Shown piece by piece: positions 38,537 to 46,787 of a stretch of 64,000 bases of DNA (position 1 is the first letter of the stretch; every line of letters begins with the position of its first letter). The notes beneath the pieces were generated by a model, which searched no databases, was not told where the DNA came from, and worked only from the letters and a program-made list of their open reading frames with translations. The stretch comes from Halomonas sp. 'Soap Lake #6' (lineage in GTDB: Bacteria > Pseudomonadota > Gammaproteobacteria > Pseudomonadales > Halomonadaceae), in the NCBI RefSeq assembly GCF_003031405.1, contig NZ_CP020469.1:2914001-2978000 (forward strand), in the 5' to 3' direction. A program made the translations under genes and the position numbers.

Positions 38537-39481
38537 ATGACCTTGACGAGCCAAGACATCGCACCAAAAAAGTGCACACAAGAAGCATTTGATGCCGATG
38601 AGCATGCTCAGAACCTGACCCGCTGGCAGCAGCAGTATGACCAACTAAGCCCAGGCCGCTTTTACGGCCGACTGGATGAAATTGCGCTACCGGCCATTCA
38701 GGTATTTAAAGAGCATACCGGCCAGGCGCTGCGCCAAGAGTGCCGAGTGTGGGAAGACGCGCTGTGGCTGGGAATTCCACCACGGCCAAATGACTCTCGA
38801 ATCAACGGTCAGGCATTAGAAGTGCACGAGATAATGTGCCGACCCGGCGGGCGCGACTTTGAACTAGTAACGCCAGAAGCTTTCAATATTTATGGCTTAG
38901 TAATTCGGCTACCGCTGCTCCAAGCAGCTGCGAAGCGTCAAGGTATTGTGATCGATGAGAAATGGCACTGCTCTCCACGACGCCGTGCAGACCCGGCAAC
39001 GCTGCGAGCTATCTCGTTTTTACTTGAACGGCTGCTCACCCATCAACAAGGTGTGATAGCAGACAATATCCATCAAGACATTCTATTAACAGGGCTACTT
39101 GAGCTGCTGCAAGCGAATCATCCCAGCCATGAGCTGCCACCCAGTTATGCCCACCGTAAAGCCGTAGTAGACCGGGTAAAGAGTTATGTAGATGAACACC
39201 TTGAAGGACCTATGACCATAGATGCACTTTGCGAGCTTACTCATGTAAGCAGACGAACACTGCAGTACAGCTTTACCACCATTTTAGGTATTAGCCCGCT
39301 GCAGTTCCTACGCTTAACGAGGCTAAACCGAGTAAGGCGTGCCTTACGCGCCGCAAAGCCGCCAAAAACGGTAACCGACATTGCCACCTACTGGGGATTT
39401 TGGCACTTGGGGCAGTTTGCCCATGACTACAAGCAGCAGTTTGGTGAGTGCCCGTCACAGACGTTAAGTACAGCTTGTTAA
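38537..39481 (+). CDS. eutR: EutR-type AraC family transcriptional regulator
   Basis: Activator expected to switch on the ethanolamine genes when ethanolamine and B12 are present. I start it at ATG 38537 with GGAG 6 bases upstream (product begins MTLTSQDIAPKK, 314 aa); an in-frame GTG at 38501 lacks a ribosome site. The C-terminus is a double helix-turn-helix AraC domain: DEHLEGPMTIDALCELTHVS and RRTLQYSFTTILGISPLQFL (about residues 217-258), then TDIATYWGFWHLGQFAHDYK (about 279-298). Divergent placement next to eutB supports the assignment. Confidence 0.9.
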   Translation: MTLTSQDIAPKKCTQEAFDADEHAQNLTRWQQQYDQLSPGRFYGRLDEIALPAIQVFKEHTGQALRQECRVWEDALWLGIPPRPNDSRINGQALEVHEIMCRPGGRDFELVTPEAFNIYGLVIRLPLLQAAAKRQGIVIDEKWHCSPRRRADPATLRAISFLLERLLTHQQGVIADNIHQDILLTGLLELLQANHPSHELPPSYAHRKAVVDRVKSYVDEHLEGPMTIDALCELTHVSRRTLQYSFTTILGISPLQFLRLTRLNRVRRALRAAKPPKTVTDIATYWGFWHLGQFAHDYKQQFGECPSQTLSTAC

Positions 39482-39502
39482 CCGCACCATTAAAGGGAAT
39501 TT

Positions 39503-40117
39503 ATGATAAATACAACAACCTGGAATCGACTGCGTTATAGCATCTACGCACCGGTATATGACTTGGTAGCAACCAAAGCATTTTGTAAGCCGCGAAGAAC
39601 TGCGCTAGGCCAAGTTGATTGGGAGCCTGGTATGCGCGTTTTGTTGGTAGGTGCAGGGACCGGGTTAGACCTGCCTTACTTACCCCACGAGCTAGAGACA
39701 CACCTTACGGACTTGACGCCTGCCATGGTAAAGCGCGCCCGTGAACGGGCAGAAAAGGCACGGCGGGATATCGAGTGTCGAGTGATGGATGCAGCCGCGC
39801 TAGAGTATCCAGATGAGCACTTCGATGTGGTAATAATGCATCTTATTTTGGCGGTAATGCCAAATCCAGAACAGGGGTTAGCCGAAGCACACCGAGTATT
39901 GAGAAACGGTGGTCAGCTCTGTGTCATGGATAAATTTCAACCCGATACTCATACTGCTGGACTAGGTCGCCGGGCGTTGAACGCCATTACCTCGTTTATC
40001 GCCACAGATATTACACGCCAAGCAACACCTCTTATACAACAGGCTGGTTTTAACATCCGCCGAGACGAACCCGTATTGATGAATGGGCTTTTCCGTGCGT
40101 TGTTAGCAGTAAAGTAG
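39503..40117 (+). CDS. Class I SAM-dependent methyltransferase, UbiE/PmtA-like
   Basis: Cytoplasmic methyltransferase; substrate not established. The 204-aa protein begins WNRLRYSIYAPVYDLV, like phospholipid N-methyltransferases of the PmtA group, and has SAM motif I LLVGAGTGLDLPYLP (about residues 47-61) and DVVIMHLILAVMPNPEQGL (about 110-128), then a C-terminal ALNAITSFIATDITRQ that also recalls that group. It starts 21 bases after eutR with its own AAGGGAA ribosome site. A link to ethanolamine phospholipids is tempting but rests only on similarity and position. Confidence 0.75.
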   Translation: MINTTTWNRLRYSIYAPVYDLVATKAFCKPRRTALGQVDWEPGMRVLLVGAGTGLDLPYLPHELETHLTDLTPAMVKRARERAEKARRDIECRVMDAAALEYPDEHFDVVIMHLILAVMPNPEQGLAEAHRVLRNGGQLCVMDKFQPDTHTAGLGRRALNAITSFIATDITRQATPLIQQAGFNIRRDEPVLMNGLFRALLAVK

Positions 40118-40245
40118 GCAAAATGCCGCGTGTGGATCACTCGTTTTTTCAGAGAAGTGGCCTACTTCTCATTTCGTGTACAGCCTAGCCCTCTCACTTC
40201 TAGTACACCACCCTAGTGACTCGATATTTTGATAGGGATAAATCA

Positions 40246-41733
40246 ATGAAACCTTGTGATCTAAGTGCAGTTGAAGCACGCCGCCTGATGGCCTCCAGAA
40301 AACTCTCTGCAATCGAGCTGACTGAAAGCTGCATCGCCCGCACAGAAGCAGTCAACCCTGCCGTCAATGCGCTAGTAGCGCAGAACTTTGATGCCATGCG
40401 CCAGGCCGCCCGCGAGGCTCAACGTGCCATTGATGGTGGTGATACGCTGGGGGCTCTGCATGGGCTGCCGCTATGTGTGAAAGATATGGCCGATGTTGCC
40501 GGGCTACCAACCACGTTCGGCAGCCAAGTTTACGCTGACAACATTGCCCAGGGTGACGATGCAATGGTGGCCCAGCTACGCCAGGAAGGCGCCGTGGTGA
40601 TGGGTAAAACCAACAACCCCGAGTGGAGCGCCGGTGGTAATACCCGTAATGCGGTTTATGGCGTCACTGCTAACCCCTTTGACCTAACCCGCTCTGCTGC
40701 TGGCTCTTCCGGCGGTTCCGCCGTTGCTTTGGCTTGTGGTATGGCACCTTTAGCCACCGGTTCAGATACCGGTGGCAGTTTGCGTACCCCAGCGGCGTTT
40801 TGTGGGGTAGTAGGTTTTCGGCCGTCTCCTGGCGTTGTTCCTGGGCATAGCCGCCCGATGGGCTGGCTGCCAATGTCGTTGAATGGGCCCATGGCACGCA
40901 CCGTAGACGATGCCGCGCTCATGCTCTCAACAATGATCCGCCCCGACCGCCGCGACCCCTGGGTGCCCGTTATCGATGGCCAGGCAGCCCACCACCCTGA
41001 GCCATTTCGCCATCTACCCCACTATGACCTCTGCAGTGCCCGCGTAGCCTTCACTCCAGATTTCGGTTTCACCATGACGGAGAAGCTGGTCGCCGATAGT
41101 TTTAGTGACAAGCTTCAGCGTTTTGGCCATGTATTCGGGCAATTGGATGACACCCACCCAGAGTGCCTACAGGCCGACGATACGTTCGCTATTATTCGCG
41201 CGCTGGGTTTCTCCGGCCATCACCGAGAGCTACTGCAACAATACCCAGATAAAGTAGGGCCGAACGTGCGCGATAACGTCCATGAAGGAGAAGACTATTC
41301 CGCCCTGGACGTGGTTCGTGCGCTTACTAATCAAACCGTGCTTTACCGCCACTGGCAGCAGTTTTTCGAGCAGTACGACTTTATCCTGGCACCGACCGCG
41401 ACCATTAGCCCCCGCGACTGGCATGAACTCTACCCTACCGAGGTCGATGGGCAACCAACGCAGAGCTACTATCACTGGCTCTCCATGGCCTACGCCTCAA
41501 CCCTAGCTGGCCATCCTTCGGTAACTTTACCAGCCGGGCGCGACCGTAACGGCTTGCCATTTGGTCTGCAGATTATCGGTCAGCGTGGCAGCGACCTGCA
41601 GACGCTCGCCTTCGCCCGAGAGCTGGAGACCCTGTTTATCGGCGATGCTGCCCTGGAGCGTCCACGCGTCGACCTTGACTATCTCACCCACGCCAAACCA
41701 CTCAGCAGTGCTGAAGGGTTTATGGGATTTTAA
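40246..41733 (+). CDS. Amidase signature family hydrolase
   Basis: Amide hydrolase with the Ser-cisSer-Lys triad; the natural substrate is unknown. I start it at ATG 40246, preceded by AGGGAT; an upstream GTG in frame at 40216 lacks support. The 495-aa protein shows the catalytic lysine in LCVKDMADVAG (about residues 77-87) and the signature AAGSSGGSAVALACGMAPLA followed by TGSDTGGSLRTPAAFCG (about 149-185) with both serines. The C-terminal HPSVTLPAGRDRNGLPFGLQ is typical. GatA is unlikely because no gatC/gatB neighbours are present. It follows the methyltransferase on the same strand. Confidence 0.88.
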   Translation: MKPCDLSAVEARRLMASRKLSAIELTESCIARTEAVNPAVNALVAQNFDAMRQAAREAQRAIDGGDTLGALHGLPLCVKDMADVAGLPTTFGSQVYADNIAQGDDAMVAQLRQEGAVVMGKTNNPEWSAGGNTRNAVYGVTANPFDLTRSAAGSSGGSAVALACGMAPLATGSDTGGSLRTPAAFCGVVGFRPSPGVVPGHSRPMGWLPMSLNGPMARTVDDAALMLSTMIRPDRRDPWVPVIDGQAAHHPEPFRHLPHYDLCSARVAFTPDFGFTMTEKLVADSFSDKLQRFGHVFGQLDDTHPECLQADDTFAIIRALGFSGHHRELLQQYPDKVGPNVRDNVHEGEDYSALDVVRALTNQTVLYRHWQQFFEQYDFILAPTATISPRDWHELYPTEVDGQPTQSYYHWLSMAYASTLAGHPSVTLPAGRDRNGLPFGLQIIGQRGSDLQTLAFARELETLFIGDAALERPRVDLDYLTHAKPLSSAEGFMGF

Positions 41734-41750
41734 AGGTCTGAAGAACTCAT

Positions 41751-42093
41751 TATCTACCGACTGCGGGGCGCCGCTGCGGGTGTGTTATCAGGCCTTTTTG
41801 GCGTTGGCGGAGGCCTTGTTATCGTGCCACTACGTGCCGTAGCTACCTTGGCCACCTGCGGCCTGCCCATTGTACTGTCGGGGCCAGCATCGTTTATTTG
41901 GATTGGCCCATGCCGAAGGATTACCGCCATGGAGCGTGGGCTATGTCTATCTACCTGCCCTATTAGGCTTGGTATCACCAGCATGCTGTTTGTTCGCTTT
42001 GGGGCTCGCCTGTCGCACCAACTAAGCCCTCTTCTACTTAATCGACTGTTTGCTCTATTACGACTATTGGTCGGCATCAACTTTTTAAGGTAG
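41751..42093 (+). pseudogene. Decayed TauE/SafE family permease
   Basis: Remnant of a TauE/SafE (sulfite/organosulfonate exporter type) permease. The first part translates as the family N-terminal motif AAAGVLSGLFGVGGGLVIVPL. It then jumps directly to the later repeat segment AVATLATCGLPIVLSG, so an internal portion of well over 100 residues is missing. The reading then shifts frame (LPPWSVGYVYLPALLGLV in one phase at about 41925-41980) and shifts back for SMLFVRFGARLSHQL and the family ending LLVGINFL. A deletion plus two frameshifts make function very unlikely. There is no clear start codon. Confidence 0.85.
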
Positions 42094-42145
42094 CTATGTG
42101 TATGTCCGCCGATATGGGCGCTGCATTGCTGCTTTTTCTGGTACT

Positions 42146-42198
42146 CCAACTCTGTTTAAACCCCAACTCTGTTTAAACCCCAATTCTGGTTTAAACCC
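42146..42198. repeat. Three 17-bp tandem repeats upstream of the COG0523 gene
   Basis: CCAACTCTGTTTAAACC occurs at 42146-42162 and 42163-42179, followed by a variant (CCAATTCTGGTTTAAACCC) from 42180. Each unit contains the palindrome GTTTAAAC. Confidence 0.88.
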
Positions 42199-42259
42199 GT
42201 GTTTCTTTACTCATGTTGCATCCACTTTCAAAACATGTCTTTCTCAAAATACCTCTTAT

Positions 42260-42274
42260 TGTTATATTATTACA
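42260..42274. promoter_or_regulatory. Predicted Zur operator
   Basis: TGTTATATTATTACA differs at one position from the Zur core TGTTATANTATAACA known from gammaproteobacteria. It lies 32 bases upstream of the start codon of the COG0523 gene, in AT-rich promoter-like DNA. Zinc-dependent repression of that gene is the natural reading. Confidence 0.75.
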
Positions 42275-42306
42275 TAACATAAAACCCATTTAGAGGTGAC
42301 CTAGCA

Positions 42307-43533
42307 ATGACCGTGTTTACTCCCCTACCCGTGACCGTGCTCTCGGGTTTTCTTGGTGCCGGTAAAACCACCGTGCTCAATCATATTCTTGCCAACCGTG
42401 AAGGTCGCCGTGTAGCCGTGATCGTCAACGATATGAGCGAGGTGAATATAGACGGTGCGCTGGTGCGCGGCGGACCTGGCGAGTCTACGCTGGATGGCGA
42501 GGTGGCACTGAACCGATCCGAAGAGCGCTTGGTAGAGATGAGCAATGGCTGCATCTGCTGCACTTTGCGCGAAGACTTACTGGAAGAAGTTAGCCAATTG
42601 GCCCGAGAAGGCAGGTTCGATTACCTGGTCATTGAGTCCACCGGGATTTCCGAGCCGCTGCCCGTAGCGGAAACCTTTACCTTTGAAGATGAAAGTGGCC
42701 AAAGCCTTTCCCATGTTGCTCGGCTAGATACGCTGGTCACTGTTGTTGATGGCGCCAACTTTCTTACCCAGTATCGCGAAGCACAAAGCCTTGCCGAGGC
42801 AGGCGAGAGTTTAGGTGAGGAAGACGAACGCAATGTCGCCGACCTGCTGGTCGATCAGATTGAGTTTTGCGATGTACTGCTAATCAGTAAAACCGACCTG
42901 ATCAGCAAACAAGAGCTGGAAGCCTTAAAAGCTATTCTGCGCTCGCTTAACCCCGATGCGGAGCTGGTGCCGATCACCCAAGGCGGCGTGCCACTTGAGA
43001 AAGTGCTGGATACCGGCAAGTTCAACTTTGAGCGCGCCCAGCAAGCGCCCGGCTGGCTCAAAGAGATGCGCGGGGAACATGTTCCAGAAACCGAAGAGTA
43101 TGGTATTGGCAGCTTCGCCTACCATGCCCGCCGCCCCTTCCACCCGCAGAAATTTTACGACCTGCTCAATGTTGAGTGGTTTGGTAAAGGCCTGTTACGC
43201 TCAAAAGGCTTCTTCTGGCTAGCCACTCGTCCACGATATGCGGGTCAGTGGAGCCAAGCGGGGGGCATTGCTCACCACGGCCCAGCCGGTGTGTTCTGGA
43301 AAGCTATCCCTGAAGCCAACTGGCCCAACGACCCTGAGTATCGCCAGTTTATTCTGGAAAAGTGGCAAGAGCCGTTTGGTGATATGCGCCAAGAGCTGGT
43401 ATTTATTGGCCAGAACCTAGATCAAGCTAAGATGCGCGAGGCATTGGATGCTTGTCTATTAAGCGAAGCCGAGCTACTAGAAGGCATGGAGGCGTGGAAA
43501 AAACTGCCTGATCCTTTCCCTGCCTGGGAGTAG
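42307..43533 (+). CDS. COG0523 (CobW/ZigA-type) metal-chaperone GTPase
   Basis: G3E-family GTPase of the COG0523 group, whose zinc-starvation members deliver zinc to client enzymes. The 408-aa protein has the P-loop [10 protein letters not shown] (about residues 12-21), Walker B-like ESTGISEP (about 110-117) and the signature metal site GCICC (Cys82, Cys84, Cys85). [11 protein letters not shown] is followed by a C-terminal CobW_C domain with [10 protein letters not shown] Zur-like operator 32 bases upstream supports the zinc branch (ZigA/ZagA/YciC) over the cobalamin (CobW) or nitrile hydratase branches. AGAGGTGA serves as ribosome site. Confidence 0.92.
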   Translation: MTVFTPLPVTVLSGFLGAGKTTVLNHILANREGRRVAVIVNDMSEVNIDGALVRGGPGESTLDGEVALNRSEERLVEMSNGCICCTLREDLLEEVSQLAREGRFDYLVIESTGISEPLPVAETFTFEDESGQSLSHVARLDTLVTVVDGANFLTQYREAQSLAEAGESLGEEDERNVADLLVDQIEFCDVLLISKTDLISKQELEALKAILRSLNPDAELVPITQGGVPLEKVLDTGKFNFERAQQAPGWLKEMRGEHVPETEEYGIGSFAYHARRPFHPQKFYDLLNVEWFGKGLLRSKGFFWLATRPRYAGQWSQAGGIAHHGPAGVFWKAIPEANWPNDPEYRQFILEKWQEPFGDMRQELVFIGQNLDQAKMREALDACLLSEAELLEGMEAWKKLPDPFPAWE

Positions 43534-43549
43534 GTATAGCCAAACACTA

Positions 43550-45604
43550 TCAGCGGTCAGCATTAACTGAGTAGTTCTCCGCCCACTCACGCACCTCTGG
43601 ATAGGCGCGCTGCTCAAAGACCCCAAAGCCGTTAAGGCTGCGCGCTTTGAGCGGGGTGAAGATCGGCATGGTTAACCCGCACAGAAAGTGCGCCAGTCGT
43701 TGGGCATTGGGTGGCTGACCAAGCTGCTTAGTGTGGCACTCTATTAGCGGCGTGGCGTAGCGCTGAAAATCAGCAGCCGTTAATTCAGGCTGCGGCGGTG
43801 CATCCGGCAACCGAACAGGGTGGCCGTAGCACACCGAGCAGTGGCCGCAGCGCCCCTGCTCGGTGCCAGATGGCGTATCAAAGTTGCTATTACTAAAAGT
43901 ACTATCGCCAAAGGTACTATCACCAAAGGTACTATCACCAAAGTGCATGGCCAATCGCCGTGTTAGGCAACTCTTTGATTCGAAGAGCGCCAGCATCGAT
44001 TGTAGCCGCTCAATCTCGATACGTTCCCGATTGAGGCATTCGTTATACAGTTGGCCTGCCAACGCCTCTATGGCAAAAGCTGGCTGACAAACCTCGTAGA
44101 CATCGGTCATACGCTTGCCTTCCAGGGTCAGCCAGCCCTTGTCCTGAAAGTACTCAAGGGCGGTAATCACTCGGGCGCGGGAGGCATCAATCTGTTGCGC
44201 CTGCCCAGCATTATGCAGCCGCTCGAAATCCACCGTGCCCCAGGTGCGGGCGATGGGAATGTTGTCGATGATAAGCCGCACAAAGGACGCTCGTTCGCCT
44301 TCAAAACGGCTCACCAGTTCATTAGTCTCAAGATGGTAGCGCAGTCGATACTCGGCTAGAAACGCAAAGCGTGGCGCAATCACACCGTGCATTTCAAGAC
44401 GAACCAGCAGTGTTTTAAGTGGCAGCAGGCGAATATTAGTGTCGCGGGAGAGTGTATTGAGTAGCACCTCCCACTGGCGGCCAGGTGCTTGGCCTGCTGT
44501 GGAGATCTCTTCCAGCAGGCGATAGATACCCGCATATTCGGGGGTATCGCCGTAAACAAAGTTTTCCAGTACACGTAGGCCATCCCGCCCGGCCATGGTC
44601 AGGCAGGTGGAAGGCAGGCCATCACGCCCTGCCCGGCCAATCTCCTGACTGTAGTTCTCGATGGATTTGGGCAGGTCATAGTGCACAACGTTGCGAATAT
44701 CGCCCTTATCGATGCCCATGCCAAAGGCAATAGTGGCTACAATGCAGGGTGATGCGCCGCCCATAAATTGGCGCTGGATCTCATCTCGTCGACTTGAATC
44801 CAACCCAGCGTGGTATGCCTGGGCGGCAATGCCCTGGGCTGCAAGCGCGCTTGCCACCTGCTCGGCGGTTTGTTGCAGAGTGACGTAAATAATCGTGGGG
44901 GCTTCGTTGCCTGGCAGCATTTGTGGCTTAAGCCAATCAATCAACTGCTGCTGACGATTTCCCATGGCGGGTGCTACTAGCAGCTCAAGATTGGGGCGGT
45001 AAAAGCCGGTGGTGATAACGTTATCGTGAGCGATGGCAAATTTCTCACTCATATCGGCGATAACAGTAGGCGTCGCGGTAGCGGTTAGCAGCAACACCTG
45101 GGGAATGGCGAAGTCCCGCTGGTAATCCGGCAGCTTCAAATAATCGGGGCGGAAGTTATGCCCCCACTCGGAAAGGCAGTGGGCTTCGTCGACCACTAAC
45201 AGCGATATTTGTACCTGGCGTAGAAAGTGGCGAAAACGCTCGTTCTTAAGTCTCTCTACCGAAATCATCAGGATTTTCAGCTCACCGCTTTTAGCGCGCT
45301 CCATTACATCACGAGTCGTTTCGCGGTCTTGAGTGGAATCAATGCAGGCCGCGGCCACACCGTGGCGCACCAGAAATCCCAGCTGATCCTGCATTAGCGC
45401 TAACAGCGGCGACACCACCAGGGTTAGGTACGGCAGATGCAGCGCCGGAAGCTGGTAGCAAAGCGACTTCCCCGCACCTGTGGCAAAAATCGCCGCTGTT
45501 GAGTGCCCGCCCAGCACCCTGGACACCACCGCCTGCTGACCGCCACGAAAGTCATCAAAACCAAATACGTCTTTCAGTGTCTGCTGGGGCGAGCGAGATG
45601 TCAT
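43550..45604 (-). CDS. recQ: RecQ-family ATP-dependent DNA helicase with repeat-expanded zinc region
   Basis: 3'-5' DNA helicase of the RecQ family, acting in recombination and fork repair. The 684-aa protein shows motif 0/I FATGAGKSLCYQLP (about residues 40-53), DExH box VVDEAHCLSEWGH (about 136-148), LLLTATATP and motif VI QEIGRAGRDGLP (about 320-331). The RecQ zinc-binding segment is recognisable: Cys in SCLTRRLAMHFGD, then CGHCSVC. The first two cysteines are 39 residues apart instead of about 16, because five-residue units GDSTF/GDSTF/GDSTF/SNSNF are inserted, encoded by 15-bp repeats at 43883-43942. No HRDC domain is evident. Whether the expansion is tolerated is unknown. Confidence 0.88.
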   Translation of the reverse strand: MTSRSPQQTLKDVFGFDDFRGGQQAVVSRVLGGHSTAAIFATGAGKSLCYQLPALHLPYLTLVVSPLLALMQDQLGFLVRHGVAAACIDSTQDRETTRDVMERAKSGELKILMISVERLKNERFRHFLRQVQISLLVVDEAHCLSEWGHNFRPDYLKLPDYQRDFAIPQVLLLTATATPTVIADMSEKFAIAHDNVITTGFYRPNLELLVAPAMGNRQQQLIDWLKPQMLPGNEAPTIIYVTLQQTAEQVASALAAQGIAAQAYHAGLDSSRRDEIQRQFMGGASPCIVATIAFGMGIDKGDIRNVVHYDLPKSIENYSQEIGRAGRDGLPSTCLTMAGRDGLRVLENFVYGDTPEYAGIYRLLEEISTAGQAPGRQWEVLLNTLSRDTNIRLLPLKTLLVRLEMHGVIAPRFAFLAEYRLRYHLETNELVSRFEGERASFVRLIIDNIPIARTWGTVDFERLHNAGQAQQIDASRARVITALEYFQDKGWLTLEGKRMTDVYEVCQPAFAIEALAGQLYNECLNRERIEIERLQSMLALFESKSCLTRRLAMHFGDSTFGDSTFGDSTFSNSNFDTPSGTEQGRCGHCSVCYGHPVRLPDAPPQPELTAADFQRYATPLIECHTKQLGQPPNAQRLAHFLCGLTMPIFTPLKARSLNGFGVFEQRAYPEVREWAENYSVNADR
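43883..43942 (-). repeat. Four 15-bp tandem repeats inside recQ
   Basis: Units start at 43883, 43898, 43913 and 43928 (+ coordinates). The last two are identical (GGTACTATCACCAAA); the next differs at two bases. They encode GDSTF-type pentapeptides between two zinc ligands of RecQ. Confidence 0.92.
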
Positions 45605-45631
45605 AAATACTCCCTGACGAATATAAAAGTC

Positions 45632-45850
45632 CTAAAACGCCTTCTCCAGCGCAAAGCGTGGCTGGCTGTGACCATCTTTGGTCACCGCTTCCGTAAACAT
45701 CTCAAGCGGGCGTACCCAAAGACCATAGTCGCCATAAAGGGCGCGATAGACCACAACATGCTCTTCGCTTTCACTGTGCTGGGCGCTGCCGAGTACTTCG
45801 TACAGATTGCCTTTGTAGTGGCGATAAATACCGGGAACTGGCGAGGTCAT
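45632..45850 (-). CDS. DUF1653 domain protein
   Basis: Small (72 aa) protein of the DUF1653 family; function unknown. Family features are visible across nearly the whole chain: PGIYRHYKGNLYEVLGSAQH (about residues 6-25), VVYRALYGDYGLWVRPLEMF (about 33-52) and the terminal RFALE. It overlaps tcdA by 4 bases upstream and precedes recQ by 27 bases on the same strand. The gene is therefore translationally coupled to a tRNA-modification enzyme, which may hint at its role but proves nothing. Confidence 0.88.
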   Translation of the reverse strand: MTSPVPGIYRHYKGNLYEVLGSAQHSESEEHVVVYRALYGDYGLWVRPLEMFTEAVTKDGHSQPRFALEKAF

Positions 45851-46776
45851 TCACTTTCCTTTTTAGTGACGTTTACAGCGGCTGGCTGATTGGCTTTTTT
45901 GGCCAGGCGTTCAAGCACTTTTGAGGCGGCCACGAAGCCAAAGGTACCGGTCAGAAAAGTGGCGGCGCCAAACCCGGAGGCGCAATCCAGTCGCGTAGCA
46001 TCGCCGCTACCCGGCTTTTGCAGGCACACCTCGCCATCACCGTTGGGGTAGACCAACTGCTCGTCAGAGTAAACGCACTCTACCGAGAAGCGCCGCTTGG
46101 GATTGCGGGAGAAGCCGTAGTCCCGGCGCAGCCGCGAGCGTACCTTGGATAACAGCGGGTCGTGCTCGGTACGGGTGAGATCAGCGACTTGAATACGCGT
46201 CGGATCAGTTTGCCCACCCGCCGCACCGGTGACGGTAATAGGGATTTTGCGCCGTTTGCACCAGGCAATCAGCGCGGCTTTGGCGATGACACTGTCGATG
46301 GCATCCACCACGTGATCCGCGTCATCGGGAATCCGCTCGCCCAGGTTAGTAGGTGTAACAAAAGCGCTATCGGCGATAATCTCCATCTCAGGGGCAATCA
46401 GACGACAGCGCTCAGCAAGCACTTCCACCTTGGGCTGGCCAATAGTGCCATCAAGCGCATGGAGCTGGCGGTTAACGTTAGAAACGCACACGTCATCAAG
46501 ATCAATCAGCGTTAGCTTGCCAATGCCCGAGCGCGCCAGCGCTTCCACCGCCCAACTACCCACCCCACCGACTCCTACCACCACCACATGGGCATGACGA
46601 AATGCTTCGGCAGCACGTTGCCCGTAGAGGCGACGAATTCCGCCAAAGCGAAAATCATAGTCAGAGGAAGCCGGGGCCTTAGCAGCTGAATCGGTAGACT
46701 CAACGTTAGCATCCGGCATGGGAGAAGCAGAGGTATTGGTAGCTAAGGTATTCGTAGCTAAGCTAGCTGAGGACAT
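45847..46776 (-). CDS. tcdA: TcdA (CsdL), tRNA threonylcarbamoyladenosine dehydratase
   Basis: E1-like, ATP-dependent enzyme that cyclises t6A37 in tRNA to ct6A. The 309-aa protein has RFGGIRRLYGQRAAEAFR (about residues 43-60), the nucleotide-binding VVGVGGVGSWAVEALARSG (about 67-85), the DLDDVCVSNVNRQLHA stretch (about 92-107) and the Cys near DPTRI and the C-terminal GFGAATFLTGTFGFVAA. The first 40 residues are low complexity and include LATNT-LATNT, encoded by two copies of a 15-bp repeat (46732-46761). That extension is longer than usual for the family. tsaC, which starts t6A synthesis, is in the same window. Confidence 0.93.
   Translation of the reverse strand: MSSASLATNTLATNTSASPMPDANVESTDSAAKAPASSDYDFRFGGIRRLYGQRAAEAFRHAHVVVVGVGGVGSWAVEALARSGIGKLTLIDLDDVCVSNVNRQLHALDGTIGQPKVEVLAERCRLIAPEMEIIADSAFVTPTNLGERIPDDADHVVDAIDSVIAKAALIAWCKRRKIPITVTGAAGGQTDPTRIQVADLTRTEHDPLLSKVRSRLRRDYGFSRNPKRRFSVECVYSDEQLVYPNGDGEVCLQKPGSGDATRLDCASGFGAATFLTGTFGFVAASKVLERLAKKANQPAAVNVTKKESE
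46732..46761 (-). repeat. 15-bp tandem duplication in the 5' end of tcdA
   Basis: GGTATTGGTAGCTAA (46732-46746) followed by GGTATTCGTAGCTAA (46747-46761), one base different. On the minus strand each encodes LATNT. Confidence 0.9.
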
Positions 46777-46787
46777 AACAGTCTCAC

